From a bacterium (GTDB lineage Bacteria > Chloroflexota > Anaerolineae > Caldilineales > Caldilineaceae), in NCBI GenBank assembly GCA_016124945.1, contig WGMT01000021.1, positions 62,001 through 126,000 on the forward strand: DNA of 64,000 nucleotides, given 5' to 3'. Positions 54,738 through 63,007 of this stretch are shown here, one piece after another (position 1 is the first letter of the stretch; the number at the start of each line of letters is the position of its first letter). The notes beneath the pieces are model-generated. The model was not told where the DNA came from, did no database searches, and was given only the letters and a program-made list of their open reading frames with translations. Both the position numbers and the translations under genes were made by a program.

Positions 54738-55373
54738 ATGAAGACAACGATTCCCACCTGGGCCATGATCACGGCGACCCCTGCCGATTGGCCTGTTGCC
54801 CAAAAGGCGCACGCGCGCAGGCAAATGCAGATCCAATGGCCGGATCACAAACAGGTACGCACATGGGCCAAACACCAGCGATGGCCCACGCCGATCTTTG
54901 GTTTTGAGGACGCCTTCGTCGCGATGCTACTCAAAACAGACGAGAATTTCAGCCTGGGCCTGACCAGCGGTATTGTGCTTCATCTACCGCGGGCGAGTTA
55001 CCCGATCTCGGCGGAAAAGCTTGCTGAACTCGACGCTCTCTATGCCGAACGTTCGCCTACAGGGCGGCCAAGTGAATGGGGCAGTCTGGTTGAGGAATTG
55101 CGCGAGATCCGGAGGGCCGTCGAAGCGGGTGTCATTGTCACCGTTGAAGGCGTCACCGTTGAAGGCGTCACCGTTGAAGGCGTCACCGTTGAAGGCGTCA
55201 CCGTTGAAGGCGTCACCGTTGAAGGCGTCACCGTTGAAGGCGTCACCGTTGAAGGCGTCACCGTTGAAGACAACCTGAACCTGAACTCATTTGCTGCCTT
55301 CTATTCCTGGGCGCATGGTCGCTATCACATGCTCGAAGATGGCTACGACCGCTGGATCGGCGATGATGGGTGA
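54738..55373 (+). CDS. Hypothetical protein with VTVEG tandem repeats
   Basis: 211 residues, cytoplasmic, no recognised family. Residues 1-130 contain WPTPIFGFEDAFVAMLLKTDEN and a helix (LAELDALYAERS). Residues about 135-178 are eight identical VTVEG pentapeptides and a final VTVED, encoded by an almost perfect 15-bp DNA repeat. The end AAFYSWAHGRYHMLEDGYDRW looks like a normal fold again. The repeat is likely to vary in copy number between strains. Confidence 0.6.
   Translation: MKTTIPTWAMITATPADWPVAQKAHARRQMQIQWPDHKQVRTWAKHQRWPTPIFGFEDAFVAMLLKTDENFSLGLTSGIVLHLPRASYPISAEKLAELDALYAERSPTGRPSEWGSLVEELREIRRAVEAGVIVTVEGVTVEGVTVEGVTVEGVTVEGVTVEGVTVEGVTVEGVTVEDNLNLNSFAAFYSWAHGRYHMLEDGYDRWIGDDG
55141..55269 (+). 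repeat. 15-bp in-frame tandem repeat, 8.6 copies
   Basis: CCGTTGAAGGCGTCA is repeated eight times without a single change (55141-55260) and once partially. The period is a multiple of three, so slippage keeps the reading frame. Confidence 0.97.
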
Positions 55374-55456
55374 TGGCTTTGATTGCTGAAAAGGGTTCGC
55401 GCTGCAACCCAGGCTCAACCCACCTCTCGGCGCGGAAGTGTGGAAGGAATAACCCA

Positions 55457-56026
55457 ATGCACCTCATCATCATCTTCGGCCCGCCCGCCGTGGGCAAAAT
55501 GACCGTGGGGACCGAGCTTGCCAACTTGACCGGTTTCAAGCTCTTCCACAACCACATGACCATTGATCTCGTGCTCAACTTCTTCCCCTACGGGCACCCG
55601 CAGTTTGCCAAATTGGTAGGTGAATTCCGTCGCCGCATCTTCGAGGAAGTGGCCGAGAGCGAGCTGCCCGGCCTGATCTTCACCTACGTGTGGGCGTTGG
55701 ATCATCCTGGCGACAAAGCCGAAATCGACCGCTACTGCGACATCTTCCGCCGTCGTGGCGCGCAGATCTACTTCGCCGAACTGGAAGCGCCCGTTGAAGA
55801 ACGTCTTCAGCGCAACCGGGGCGCGGATCGCCTGGCGCAGAAGCCGTCCAAGCGCAACGTGGCGCAGTCGGAGCAGAACCTGCTCGAATCTGGCGAACAG
55901 TACAAACTCAACTCCACCGGTGACTTCTTCTACCCTGACAGGCACATCAAGATCGACAACGTATCACTCTCTGCGGTGGAAACGGCACAACAGATCGTTG
56001 CTGCATTTGACCTACCAGCACAGTAA
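55457..56026 (+). CDS. Small P-loop kinase-like ATPase
   Basis: 189 residues from the ATG at 55457 (GGAAGGA 8 nt upstream). P-loop IIIFGPPAVGKMTVG near the start; the NHMTIDLVLNFF and YFAELEAPVEERLQRN segments fit shikimate/adenylate-kinase-like folds, the latter as lid region. The family is commonly annotated as AAA family ATPase; the phosphate acceptor is unknown. Confidence 0.75.
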   Translation: MHLIIIFGPPAVGKMTVGTELANLTGFKLFHNHMTIDLVLNFFPYGHPQFAKLVGEFRRRIFEEVAESELPGLIFTYVWALDHPGDKAEIDRYCDIFRRRGAQIYFAELEAPVEERLQRNRGADRLAQKPSKRNVAQSEQNLLESGEQYKLNSTGDFFYPDRHIKIDNVSLSAVETAQQIVAAFDLPAQ

Positions 56027-56103
56027 CAGATCCCGTGCCGTTTCCAAGCGCAGAGCGTCACCTTCTGCTCATCTGCGTCTTCATCCGATGTTTGGCGCTA
56101 TAG

Positions 56104-56889
56104 TCAATCCCACGAAAAGTGGATGCGTTTCATTTCGGTATCGCCAAAGCCGTTCGGTGAGTGGACTCGCACAAACCAATCCATGTACGGAAATTCATTT
56201 CCCTGCAGGATGCTCAGGGGAACGACAGCACTACCGTTGTAACCTACTTCTACCTCACCTAATATGCCCGGCGCCCAAAAGAAGTTCACTCCATACGAGT
56301 CTGTCGGGGAATTGGGGCGTACTGTCCAGCTAAAGGTGTAGGGCAGTGTAATCGTCGCCCCTTCCGTTGGATCAAGCAGTGTGAGATTGGTCGTGTCGAC
56401 GGTTGGAAACATATAATCGGTGCCGGCTGTATATGTGATCAACGGCGTATACCAGGTCAGGTCACCTCGGATCATTGCGCGGAACTGCTCGCCTTGGCCT
56501 ACTGTGCTTGTCATGGTGGAACGAATGTTGACGAATTGATAGTTGCCATTTTCATCAGTGACAGTCGTTGCAACGGTTCCGGGGTGCTTAAACCATGGCG
56601 CAACCCACAAGAGAGATACGCTTGCACCCGTCAATGGGGCTCCATTCTGCGTAACATGACCGCTAATGACTGACCGTTGTGAGAGTACGATGGGTAGGTG
56701 TGTTTCTTGTGTAACAATCGTGGTTTGCTCAATCTGAGCAGACGCGTCTCCCGATGAATTACTATTGCCTGCCAGGGCCAGAGAAGATGCTTCTCCAGTG
56801 GCGGTATTGGAAAAAAGCATGAGCATCATCGCTAACGCAAGAGCGGCGAGTATCGGCGCGACTGCACTTGGGTGAACTTGCCTTTTCAT
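56104..56889 (-). CDS. Exported protein with carboxypeptidase-regulatory-like domain
   Basis: 261 residues from the ATG at 56889 (AAGGA upstream). Signal peptide about 1-34; a polar stretch; then THLPIVLSQRSV at about 55-66, which resembles the LPxV tails found at the C-termini of other exported proteins here. SVISGHVTQNGAPLTGASVSL and TVTDENGNYQF identify a prealbumin-like regulatory domain (about 65-130); the rest is a second beta domain. Probably a surface protein. Confidence 0.7.
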   Translation of the reverse strand: MKRQVHPSAVAPILAALALAMMLMLFSNTATGEASSLALAGNSNSSGDASAQIEQTTIVTQETHLPIVLSQRSVISGHVTQNGAPLTGASVSLLWVAPWFKHPGTVATTVTDENGNYQFVNIRSTMTSTVGQGEQFRAMIRGDLTWYTPLITYTAGTDYMFPTVDTTNLTLLDPTEGATITLPYTFSWTVRPNSPTDSYGVNFFWAPGILGEVEVGYNGSAVVPLSILQGNEFPYMDWFVRVHSPNGFGDTEMKRIHFSWD

Positions 56890-57058
56890 AGAAATTCCTT
56901 GTCCTTTCTGTGAGAAAAGCATGTTTGAATGTCCTGATTGCAGCTTGTTCACTCTATAGTTTACCACTTTTGGGCAATCTTACGGCGTCATATTTTTGGA
57001 TGAAACGTCATAGAATTGACAAGGAAATGGGCACAAATAATTGTAAAAGGGAGAAACC

Positions 57059-57565
57059 ATGAACACTCGCGACATCCAAACCATCTACGACTACAACTAC
57101 TGGGCCAACCAACGCATCTTGACCGCCGCCGCCCAACTCGGCCAGGAGCAATTCACCGCGCCGGCCACCAACAGCGTCGGCAGCCTGCGTGGCATGATTG
57201 TGCATGTCCTTGATGCTGAGTATGCCTGGCGTATGTTGCTCCAACACAAGACGCTCGACCACTTCCGCGAACTGAAAGCGGACGACTTCCCCACCGCCGA
57301 AGCCCTGGCGGCACGCTGGCGCAAGGACGAACAATCCATGCGCGCCTGGCTGGCCACCCTCACCGACGCCGATCTCGATGGCGTCATCCGCTACACCACC
57401 GACGAAGGCGGCGTGCGCGAACGTGTCCTCTGGCACTGTCTGTGGCATGTGGTCAACCACGGCACGCAGCACCGCAGCGAGGCCGCCGTCCTCCTCACCG
57501 ATTACGGCTATTCGCCGGGCGGGTTGGACTTCACCGCGTTTTTGAATGAATTCGGGATAGGTTGA
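57059..57565 (+). CDS. DinB family protein
   Basis: 168 residues. YNYWANQRILTAAAQL start, metal-binding His in GMIVHVLDAEYAWR and a HxxxH pair in WHVVNHGTQHRSEAAVLL give the complete three-His DinB site. DinB-fold enzymes include thiol-dependent transferases (bacillithiol, mycothiol), which is of interest beside the PIG-L/MshA-like pair at 63 kb. AAAGGGAGAAA precedes the ATG. Confidence 0.88.
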   Translation: MNTRDIQTIYDYNYWANQRILTAAAQLGQEQFTAPATNSVGSLRGMIVHVLDAEYAWRMLLQHKTLDHFRELKADDFPTAEALAARWRKDEQSMRAWLATLTDADLDGVIRYTTDEGGVRERVLWHCLWHVVNHGTQHRSEAAVLLTDYGYSPGGLDFTAFLNEFGIG

Positions 57566-57662
57566 TGTTGTCGCGCAGGTGAGTCTTTCGTGTTTTTACT
57601 CTTGACTACTACTGATATACTTCTCTTAAGTGGCAAGCGGCGTTGAGATAGGAGAAATGGAT

Positions 57663-57953
57663 ATGGAAGCCATTCGAGTGCAACAGACTGTTCAAAAAAG
57701 TGGTGAGCTGACGATCCGAAACCTACCTGTAGAACAAGGACAGCAGGTTGAAGTCTTGTTGTTGTACACTCCTTCAAACAAACCTGAACGACCTCATTCG
57801 ACAGCGCGTCAACTACTCAATTCGGAACTGGTTGGTTTATGGAAAGATCGAGAAGATATTGTCGATAGCATAGCTTACGCTCGGCAATTGCGAGAACAAG
57901 CCCAAAAGCGTCCGAATGTAGGCGGAGTACTTGATGATAGTCCTGGACAGTGA
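57663..57953 (+). CDS. Probable antitoxin of a PIN-domain toxin
   Basis: 96 residues from the ATG at 57663 (AGGAG 8 nt upstream; the ATG at 57657 is too close). The N-terminal half IRVQQTVQKSGELTIRNLPVEQGQQVEVLL looks like a small beta DNA-binding fold of the AbrB/VapB kind. It overlaps the PIN gene by 20 bp. Confidence 0.65.
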   Translation: MEAIRVQQTVQKSGELTIRNLPVEQGQQVEVLLLYTPSNKPERPHSTARQLLNSELVGLWKDREDIVDSIAYARQLREQAQKRPNVGGVLDDSPGQ

Positions 57954-58317
57954 TGTATTGATTGATCTACTTCGACAACATTCGGCTGCGATAGCCTGGT
58001 TGGATTCCCTAAACGACCAGGAGATTGCTCTGCCTGGCTTTGTAGTCATGGAGATTCTGCAGGGCTGTCGCAACAAAGTTGAACAAGAAAAGATAGAGCG
58101 TGTTTTGGCCGATTTTGAAATCCTATGGCCGTCATCCGAAACTTGCAGCGACGCGTTGCATGTCTTTGCTCAAACCCACCTGAGTCATGGTATCGGACTG
58201 CTCGACGCGTTGATCGGTCAAACTGCTGTGGCGCTAGGTTTGCCATTGTACACATTCAACCAGAGACACTACTCGGCCATTCAAGGTTTGACTGCGTTGG
58301 CGCCTTACGTCAGGTAA
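57934..58317 (+). CDS. PIN-domain ribonuclease toxin (VapC type)
   Basis: 127 residues. Acidic catalytic residues: Asp in IVLDSDVLIDLL, Glu in VVMEILQGC, Asp in GIGLLDALIGQTA. Ends TFNQRHYSAIQGL as usual. With the overlapping upstream gene it forms a toxin-antitoxin pair acting on RNA. Confidence 0.87.
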   Translation: MIVLDSDVLIDLLRQHSAAIAWLDSLNDQEIALPGFVVMEILQGCRNKVEQEKIERVLADFEILWPSSETCSDALHVFAQTHLSHGIGLLDALIGQTAVALGLPLYTFNQRHYSAIQGLTALAPYVR

Positions 58318-58322
58318 GAACC

Positions 58323-59024
58323 TTGCTTTCACCTGTAACATCTCCGCGTCTCCACCTCAACACACTCTTCATCCTCGACAACGCCGGCCGCATCCTTTCT
58401 ACGCGTGAACCGGATCCAACACCAGGACCCCTTTTCTCCCTCGTCCGTGGACCCGCCGGCTGCGCCTGGGCCGTCCACGCCGACGTTCCCCACACCGTCG
58501 CCGCCCACTTGGATCGCCTCGCCGCCCAGGAACCGCCCATTGACGATCTGTCCATTGAACCTGTCCATTCAGATAGATACAAGATGCTCCTCGGCTGTGA
58601 GGACACCCTGAACCTCTTCGCCGGTCCTGCCTTCTCGTTTCCCAATCACATTCCCCAGCCCGACAATGTGCAGATCATCAAAGACGAACGCCTGCTCACC
58701 CGTCATTTTCGAGGATGGCGTCCTGGTGAATTGGCCGAAGGACGTGCGCCCATGTGGGCCGTCTTCGAGGACGGCGCACCCGTGAGCATCTGCTTCTGCG
58801 CCCGCCGATCCGACGTCGCCGCCGAAGCCGGGCTGGAGACGGCGACACCCTTCCGTGGCCGAGGCTATGCGGCGCACGTCACCGCGGCGTGGGCGCTGTC
58901 CATGCGCGCCGCTGGGCTTATTCCCCTCTACAGCACCGCCTGGGACAATCACGCGTCCCGCGCCGTCGCCCGCAAACTGGGATTACACCCATACGCGGCC
59001 AATTGGAGTCTTTCTCTCCGGTAG
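58323..59024 (+). CDS. GNAT family N-acetyltransferase
   Basis: 233 residues from a TTG at 58323, 5 bp after the PIN gene stop; no ATG is available and the longer frame overlaps the PIN gene antisense to its codon use. The N-terminal part (1-130) is a GNAT-like non-catalytic half. The acetyl-CoA site is in TATPFRGRGYAAHVTAAW, followed by YSTAWDNHASRAVARKLGL. Substrate unknown. Confidence 0.8.
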   Translation: MLSPVTSPRLHLNTLFILDNAGRILSTREPDPTPGPLFSLVRGPAGCAWAVHADVPHTVAAHLDRLAAQEPPIDDLSIEPVHSDRYKMLLGCEDTLNLFAGPAFSFPNHIPQPDNVQIIKDERLLTRHFRGWRPGELAEGRAPMWAVFEDGAPVSICFCARRSDVAAEAGLETATPFRGRGYAAHVTAAWALSMRAAGLIPLYSTAWDNHASRAVARKLGLHPYAANWSLSLR

Positions 59025-59034
59025 ACGACAGACG

Positions 59035-59170
59035 ACAAAGGCAGAGACAGAAATCGATCCACAGATTCCACGGATTTTCAGGATTACCAGAAGATTTTTG
59101 CTCAAATCTCTGCAAATCCTTTTAATCTGTGAAATCTGTGGATAATTCTCTTTTTTCTCTGTCTTTGTAC
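59035..59170. repeat. Nested inverted spacer repeat (CACAGATT type)
   Basis: Outer arms ACAAAGGCAGAGACAG and TTCTCTGTCTTTGTA; inner arms ATCCACAGATTCCACGGATT and AATCTGTGAAATCTGTGGAT. It lies between convergent genes. Confidence 0.75.
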
Positions 59171-59213
59171 TTCTTTATATCGCTTCTGGGATCGCAATTT
59201 CTCTAGATTCACG

Positions 59214-60950
59214 CTAGAGCATCAACTGCATGTTATACAGCCGTGCGTAAGCACCGTTGCAGGTGATCAACTCGTCGTGCGTACCCATCTCGGCGATGCG
59301 CCCACCTTCGAGGACCACGATTCGCTGCGCGTTGCGGATGGTCGAAAGCCGGTGCGCGATGACCAACGTGGTGCGGCTGTGGGTCAACTTTTCCAGTGAA
59401 TCGCGTACCGCTCGTTCACTTTCGTTGTCCAGCGCGCTGGTGGCTTCGTCGAAGATGAGGATGGGCGGATCTTTGAGGAAGACGCGGGCGATGCTCAGCC
59501 GCTGCTTCTGTCCGCCTGAAAGCTTGACGCCCCGTTGCCCAATGTCGGTGGCGTAGCCGTTGGGTAGCGCCATAATGAAATCGTGGGCGTTGGCCTGCTT
59601 CGCCGCTTCGACGATCTCTTCGTCACTCGCGCCGGGGTTGCCGTAGCGGATGTTGTCGGCCACAGTACCGGCGAAGAGGTAGACGTCCTGTTGCACGATG
59701 CCGATGTGCTTGCGCAGGGATCGCAGCCGAATTTCTGCGATGTTGACGCCGTCGAGCAGAATCTGCCCGGCGTCGACTTCGTAAAAGCGTGGGATCAAGG
59801 AGCAAAGCGTCGTTTTGCCTACCCCCGATGCCCCCACCAATGCCACATATTCGCCGGCCTGCACCGTCAACGAGATCTGCTTGAGGACATCTTCCTGTTC
59901 GCTTTTGTACTTGAAGTTGACCCCCTGAAATTCGATTCTCCCCTGCGCCGCAGGTAGATCCACGGCCCCAGGGCTGTCTTGAATATCGGGCTCCACCTCT
60001 AGCACTTCCATGAAGCGTTCAAAACCAGTGATGCCTTCCTGGTAGAGGCGGGTGAAATTCCCAAAGCGCTTGATTGGCTCAATGAGGATGCCGATATAGA
60101 GCAGAAAGGTAATCAGATCGGCCAAGCCCAGCGAACCGTTCACAATGGCGACGCTGCCGAAGATGACCACGATCACGGTCATCAACTGGGTCAGACCCAG
60201 CAACCCTTCGTGAAAATAGGACTCACTCTTGGAAACGTCCTTCTTGCTGCTGAGGAAGCGCTGGTTCTCCCGGGCAAACTTTGCCTCTTCCACCGCTTCG
60301 TTGGCGAACGATTGGACCACCCGAATCCCGGCCAGTGTATCTTCCACCTGGGCGTTGATGTCGCCGATACGGTCCTTGCTCTGGCGCAGAGAACGCTTCA
60401 TTTTTTTGTTGAAGTAAAAGGCGTAAATCGCCATGAAAGGTAGAAAGAAGAGGACAATCGCGGTTAGTTCCAGGTTGATGTTGCCCAGGATGATAATCGC
60501 GCCGCCAAAACTGAGCAACGAGATGACGACATCCTCTGGGCCGTGGTGATAGAGTTCAGAAAGCGCAAACGAATCGTTGGTCAGCCGTGTCATCAACTGA
60601 CCGGTCCTCTGTTCGTCGTAAAAGCGAAACGAGAGTTTTTGGTAATGCGCAAACAACTCGCTGCGCATGTCCGCTTCCATCTTCGCCCCCATCACGTGGC
60701 CCTGGTACGAGACAAAGAGATTGCACGCCGTGTGAATCCCCACCAGGATCAGCATCAGCGCGCCGACCCTGTAGATCTGTCCCTGTGCATCGGGGAACTG
60801 ACCGTCCAACAAGGTTGTGGTGATGTAGCGGATACACAGCGGGATGATCAAGGCGATGGCCGCCACCAGCAGCGCGCACAGCAGATCGGCAAAGAAGAGA
60901 CCCCGGTAGGGTTTGTAATAGGACAAGAATTTCTTCATCCGAGCGTTCAA
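59214..60950 (-). CDS. ABC exporter, fused membrane and ATPase domains
   Basis: 578 residues. Six TM helices (about 15-310), then the ATPase: Walker A ALVGASGVGKTTLCSLI, Q-loop, signature KLSGGQKQRLSIARVF, Walker B PILIFDEATSALD, H-loop VIAHRLST. Type IV exporter half-transporter for drugs or lipids. Alternative start at 60938. A short leader ORF and three hairpins lie upstream on the same strand. Confidence 0.93.
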   Translation of the reverse strand: MNARMKKFLSYYKPYRGLFFADLLCALLVAAIALIIPLCIRYITTTLLDGQFPDAQGQIYRVGALMLILVGIHTACNLFVSYQGHVMGAKMEADMRSELFAHYQKLSFRFYDEQRTGQLMTRLTNDSFALSELYHHGPEDVVISLLSFGGAIIILGNINLELTAIVLFFLPFMAIYAFYFNKKMKRSLRQSKDRIGDINAQVEDTLAGIRVVQSFANEAVEEAKFARENQRFLSSKKDVSKSESYFHEGLLGLTQLMTVIVVIFGSVAIVNGSLGLADLITFLLYIGILIEPIKRFGNFTRLYQEGITGFERFMEVLEVEPDIQDSPGAVDLPAAQGRIEFQGVNFKYKSEQEDVLKQISLTVQAGEYVALVGASGVGKTTLCSLIPRFYEVDAGQILLDGVNIAEIRLRSLRKHIGIVQQDVYLFAGTVADNIRYGNPGASDEEIVEAAKQANAHDFIMALPNGYATDIGQRGVKLSGGQKQRLSIARVFLKDPPILIFDEATSALDNESERAVRDSLEKLTHSRTTLVIAHRLSTIRNAQRIVVLEGGRIAEMGTHDELITCNGAYARLYNMQLML

Positions 60951-60981
60951 AATAGTTCTCCTGAGAAGTGGTTAAGCCAAT

Positions 60982-61098
60982 TTCAGTAATTCACAATTTC
61001 GACGCGGAGTAGGCATCCTCAGATGCCGGTTAGACCTGGACAAGCCGCATCTGAGGATGCTCTCTCCGCAATTTCGCAAAGAATCGTGAAGTACTGAA
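60982..61098. repeat. Hairpin element, MITE/REP-like, copy 3
   Basis: Arms TTCAGTAATTCACAATTTCG and its imperfect inverse ending in GTACTGAA enclose GCGGAGTAGGCATCCTCAGATGC, a loop CGGTTAGACCTGGACAAGCC and GCATCTGAGGATGCTCTCTCCGC. It is the uninterrupted form of the element at 49649. Confidence 0.85.
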
Positions 61099-61105
61099 TT
61101 TCTCC

Positions 61106-61147
61106 AATCAAAACGGCCACGAGATGGATCCCGTGGCCGTTTTGATT
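61106..61147. terminator. Bidirectional intrinsic terminator
   Basis: AATCAAAACGGCCACG pairs perfectly with CGTGGCCGTTTTGATT over 16 bp, with A and T runs in the arms. Confidence 0.85.
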
Positions 61148-61193
61148 ACACAAAAGAAGAGTCACGGGCAAGCCGAAGCTATCCCATGACCGG

Positions 61194-61230
61194 AAAACAA
61201 AAAGGTCACAGGGCATGCGCACCTGTGACC
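61194..61230 (-). terminator. Minus-strand terminator after the leader ORF
   Basis: On the minus strand GGTCACAGG/CCTGTGACC is followed by TTTTTGTTTT. Just beyond (61190-61161) a second hairpin has a TTCG tetraloop and a T-rich tail. Both lie between the leader ORF and the ABC exporter. Confidence 0.8.
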
Positions 61231-61259
61231 ACTCTCTCTTTGCTCAACCAACCAGACGA

Positions 61260-61355
61260 CTACCGTTGGAACGGTCTTCGAAAGAAGGGGGTGTAGAGAC
61301 AATGGACTTTTGCGTCGCCCTGTAAGCGGGATAGAGTCAGTAGACTTGCCATCAT
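61260..61355 (-). CDS. Short leader ORF with perfect Shine-Dalgarno
   Basis: 31 codons from the first of two adjacent ATGs (61355, 61352). AAAGGAGG lies 3 and 6 nt before them, the best ribosome site in the window. A promoter starts transcription about 35 nt upstream. The product begins MMASLLTLSRLQ and ends with aromatic/basic residues YTPFFRRPFQR. Terminator hairpins follow, then the ABC exporter gene 250 bp on. This fits a regulatory leader peptide; bmrB before the bmrCD exporter of Bacillus subtilis is a known case. A stand-alone small protein is the alternative. Confidence 0.55.
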   Translation of the reverse strand: MMASLLTLSRLQGDAKVHCLYTPFFRRPFQR

Positions 61356-61398
61356 CAACCTCCTTTCTTTGAGAATCAGCGTATGGTAGAATTTCGAG

Positions 61399-61427
61399 AT
61401 CGTAGCCACATTCCCCGCCAATGTCAA
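61399..61427 (-). promoter_or_regulatory. Promoter of the leader ORF / ABC exporter
   Basis: On the minus strand TTGACA (61427-61422), 17 nt, TACGAT (61404-61399). Expected start near 61392. Confidence 0.65.
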
Positions 61428-61477
61428 ACCGAAGATAGAACGCGGAACGAGCGTCAACCACACAAGGAGAAAACGCC

Positions 61478-61738
61478 TTGGAACACACTCCTCCCGAATC
61501 AGAGGACGATGACGACGATCTGGGCTTTACCTACCGCACCCGCAAGAACGGCGACGTAGAAGTGCTCCATCATGGGCAGCTTGCCTCGACGCTGCGTGGC
61601 GCCAAAGCCCGCGACTTTGTCGACGAAGTAGAAGAATGTGACTTCGCCGAAGGTCAGGCAATCATGGCGCGGCTCACCGGCAACTACAAGCGCGGGAACG
61701 AACGCACCGCACGCAACCATCCACGCAACCGTGGTTGA
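61478..61738 (+). CDS. Small acidic/basic hypothetical protein
   Basis: 86 residues from a TTG at 61478 with AAGGAG 8 nt upstream. Acidic start (ESEDDDDDLGF), central small fold (YRTRKNGDVEVLHHGQLAST, FVDEVEECDFAEGQAIMARLTG) and basic tail. No family recognised. Divergent from the leader ORF. Confidence 0.6.
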   Translation: MEHTPPESEDDDDDLGFTYRTRKNGDVEVLHHGQLASTLRGAKARDFVDEVEECDFAEGQAIMARLTGNYKRGNERTARNHPRNRG

Positions 61739-61785
61739 GAGAGCAGGTTTCTTGGAACAGTCGCTACACCCAAATGGAGAGACGC

Positions 61786-62175
61786 ATGGACAGCCCCAAG
61801 ATCGGTTTCACCAGCATCGACGAGTACATCACCACCTGCCCGCCGGAGATCCAGACCATCCTACAGACGGTGCGTGCTGCCATTCGGGAGGTCGTCCCCG
61901 ACGCCGAAGAGAAGATCAGCTACCAGATGCCCACCTTCTATCTGCATGGGAATCTCGTCCATTTTGCCGCGTTCAAGAATCACATCGGTTTTTACCCCAC
62001 ACCTACGGGGGTGGAAGCATTTCGGGAAAGGTTGTCCCAATACAAAGGGGCCAAAGGATCGGTGCAATTCCCGCTGGATCAGCCGATGCCGCTGGATCTG
62101 ATCCGCGATATTGTGCGTTACCGAGTGGAAGAAAGTACGGCCAAGGCAGCGGCGAAGTCGAAAAAGAAGAAGTAG
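61786..62175 (+). CDS. DUF1801 (YdhG-like) protein
   Basis: 129 residues from the ATG at 61786 (GGAGAG upstream). Marks: TSIDEYITTCPPEIQTILQTVRAAIREVVPDAEEKISYQMPTF-type start, LVHFAAFKNHIGFYPTP and ending PLDLIRDIVRYRVEE plus a Lys-rich tail. The fold is iron-chaperone-like; function unknown. Confidence 0.87.
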   Translation: MDSPKIGFTSIDEYITTCPPEIQTILQTVRAAIREVVPDAEEKISYQMPTFYLHGNLVHFAAFKNHIGFYPTPTGVEAFRERLSQYKGAKGSVQFPLDQPMPLDLIRDIVRYRVEESTAKAAAKSKKKK

Positions 62176-62194
62176 ATCGAGCGGGGGCAATATT

Positions 62195-62773
62195 ATGTCA
62201 AGCACAACCATCGTCAACGTGGGCTATCGTTCTACCCATTATTGGGTCATCAGCACGGGGACGTCGCGCCTGCTCGTGGATCTGGGCTGGCCGGGGATGA
62301 TGGGGACGATGCGCGCCAATCTTGCGCGCATGGACATCCCGCTTAAGGAGATTCGTTAGGGCCTGGCAACTCACTACCACATCGACCACGCCGGCCATGC
62401 CCAGGAACTCAAAGAGGCAGGTGTGCCGCTTCTGGTCATCGATGTGCAGGCAGCCGCCATTCCGCTGATGAAGACGTGGATCAAGCCACAGGACAACTTC
62501 ACCGACATCACCCTGCACGACAATGTCGTCATCTCGACGGCGGAGAGCCGCGCATTGTTGGCGAAAATCGGCATTGCAGGCGAGATCCTGCACACGCCCG
62601 GTCACTCAGACGACAGCGTTTCGCTCTTGCTCGATGATGGTTCCGTCTTCACCGCCGACTTGACTCATCCTGCTTCCGTCGCGCTGGAGGATCCGAAGAC
62701 CGTAACGGCAAGCTGGCGTCTGCTCCGTGACCACGGCGCAAAGCAGATCTATCCAGCACACGGTCCTCTCTGA
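62195..62773 (+). pseudogene. MBL-fold hydrolase interrupted by an in-frame TAG
   Basis: The reading frame from the ATG at 62195 runs 54 codons, meets TAG at 62357-62359, and continues in the same frame to a stop at 62773. After the TAG come LATHYHIDHAGH (the HxHxDH zinc motif), LHTPGHSDDS, TADLTH and YPAHG, a complete metallo-beta-lactamase fold of about 192 codons. The stop sits three residues before the zinc motif, so the N-terminal piece alone cannot work. No other change is seen, so this is a recent mutation, a sequencing error or readthrough. Confidence 0.85.
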
Positions 62774-62817
62774 GACATAGACTCCCTTGCTCTTGACTAG
62801 AGGCCAAGTAAAAGGTT

Positions 62818-62992
62818 ATCCACGAAGATACACGAAGCACAGAGGGAAGAGGAAGGACACGGATTACACGGATTCACAGGATTCCAGAGTAGAAAAGCTG
62901 CAATTTGGAATATCTGTAAGACAATTGCCAAATCTAGAAAATCCTGAAAATCCGTGTAATCCGTGTCCTTTTTCTTTTCTGCTTCGTGAATC
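62818..62992. repeat. Nested inverted spacer repeat (CACGAAG and CACGGATT types)
   Basis: ATCCACGAAGATACACGAAG with CTTCGTGAAT outside, GGACACGGATTACACGGATT with AATCCGTGTAATCCGTGTCC inside. Closely related to the repeat at 30289. Confidence 0.8.
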
Positions 62993-63007
62993 CTTTTCTG
63001 CAATCCG

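Noticed and set aside
62360-62773. Separate small gene starting after the TAG of the MBL gene
   Set aside because: No start codon with a ribosome site lies directly after the stop, and the frame is a seamless continuation of the same fold.
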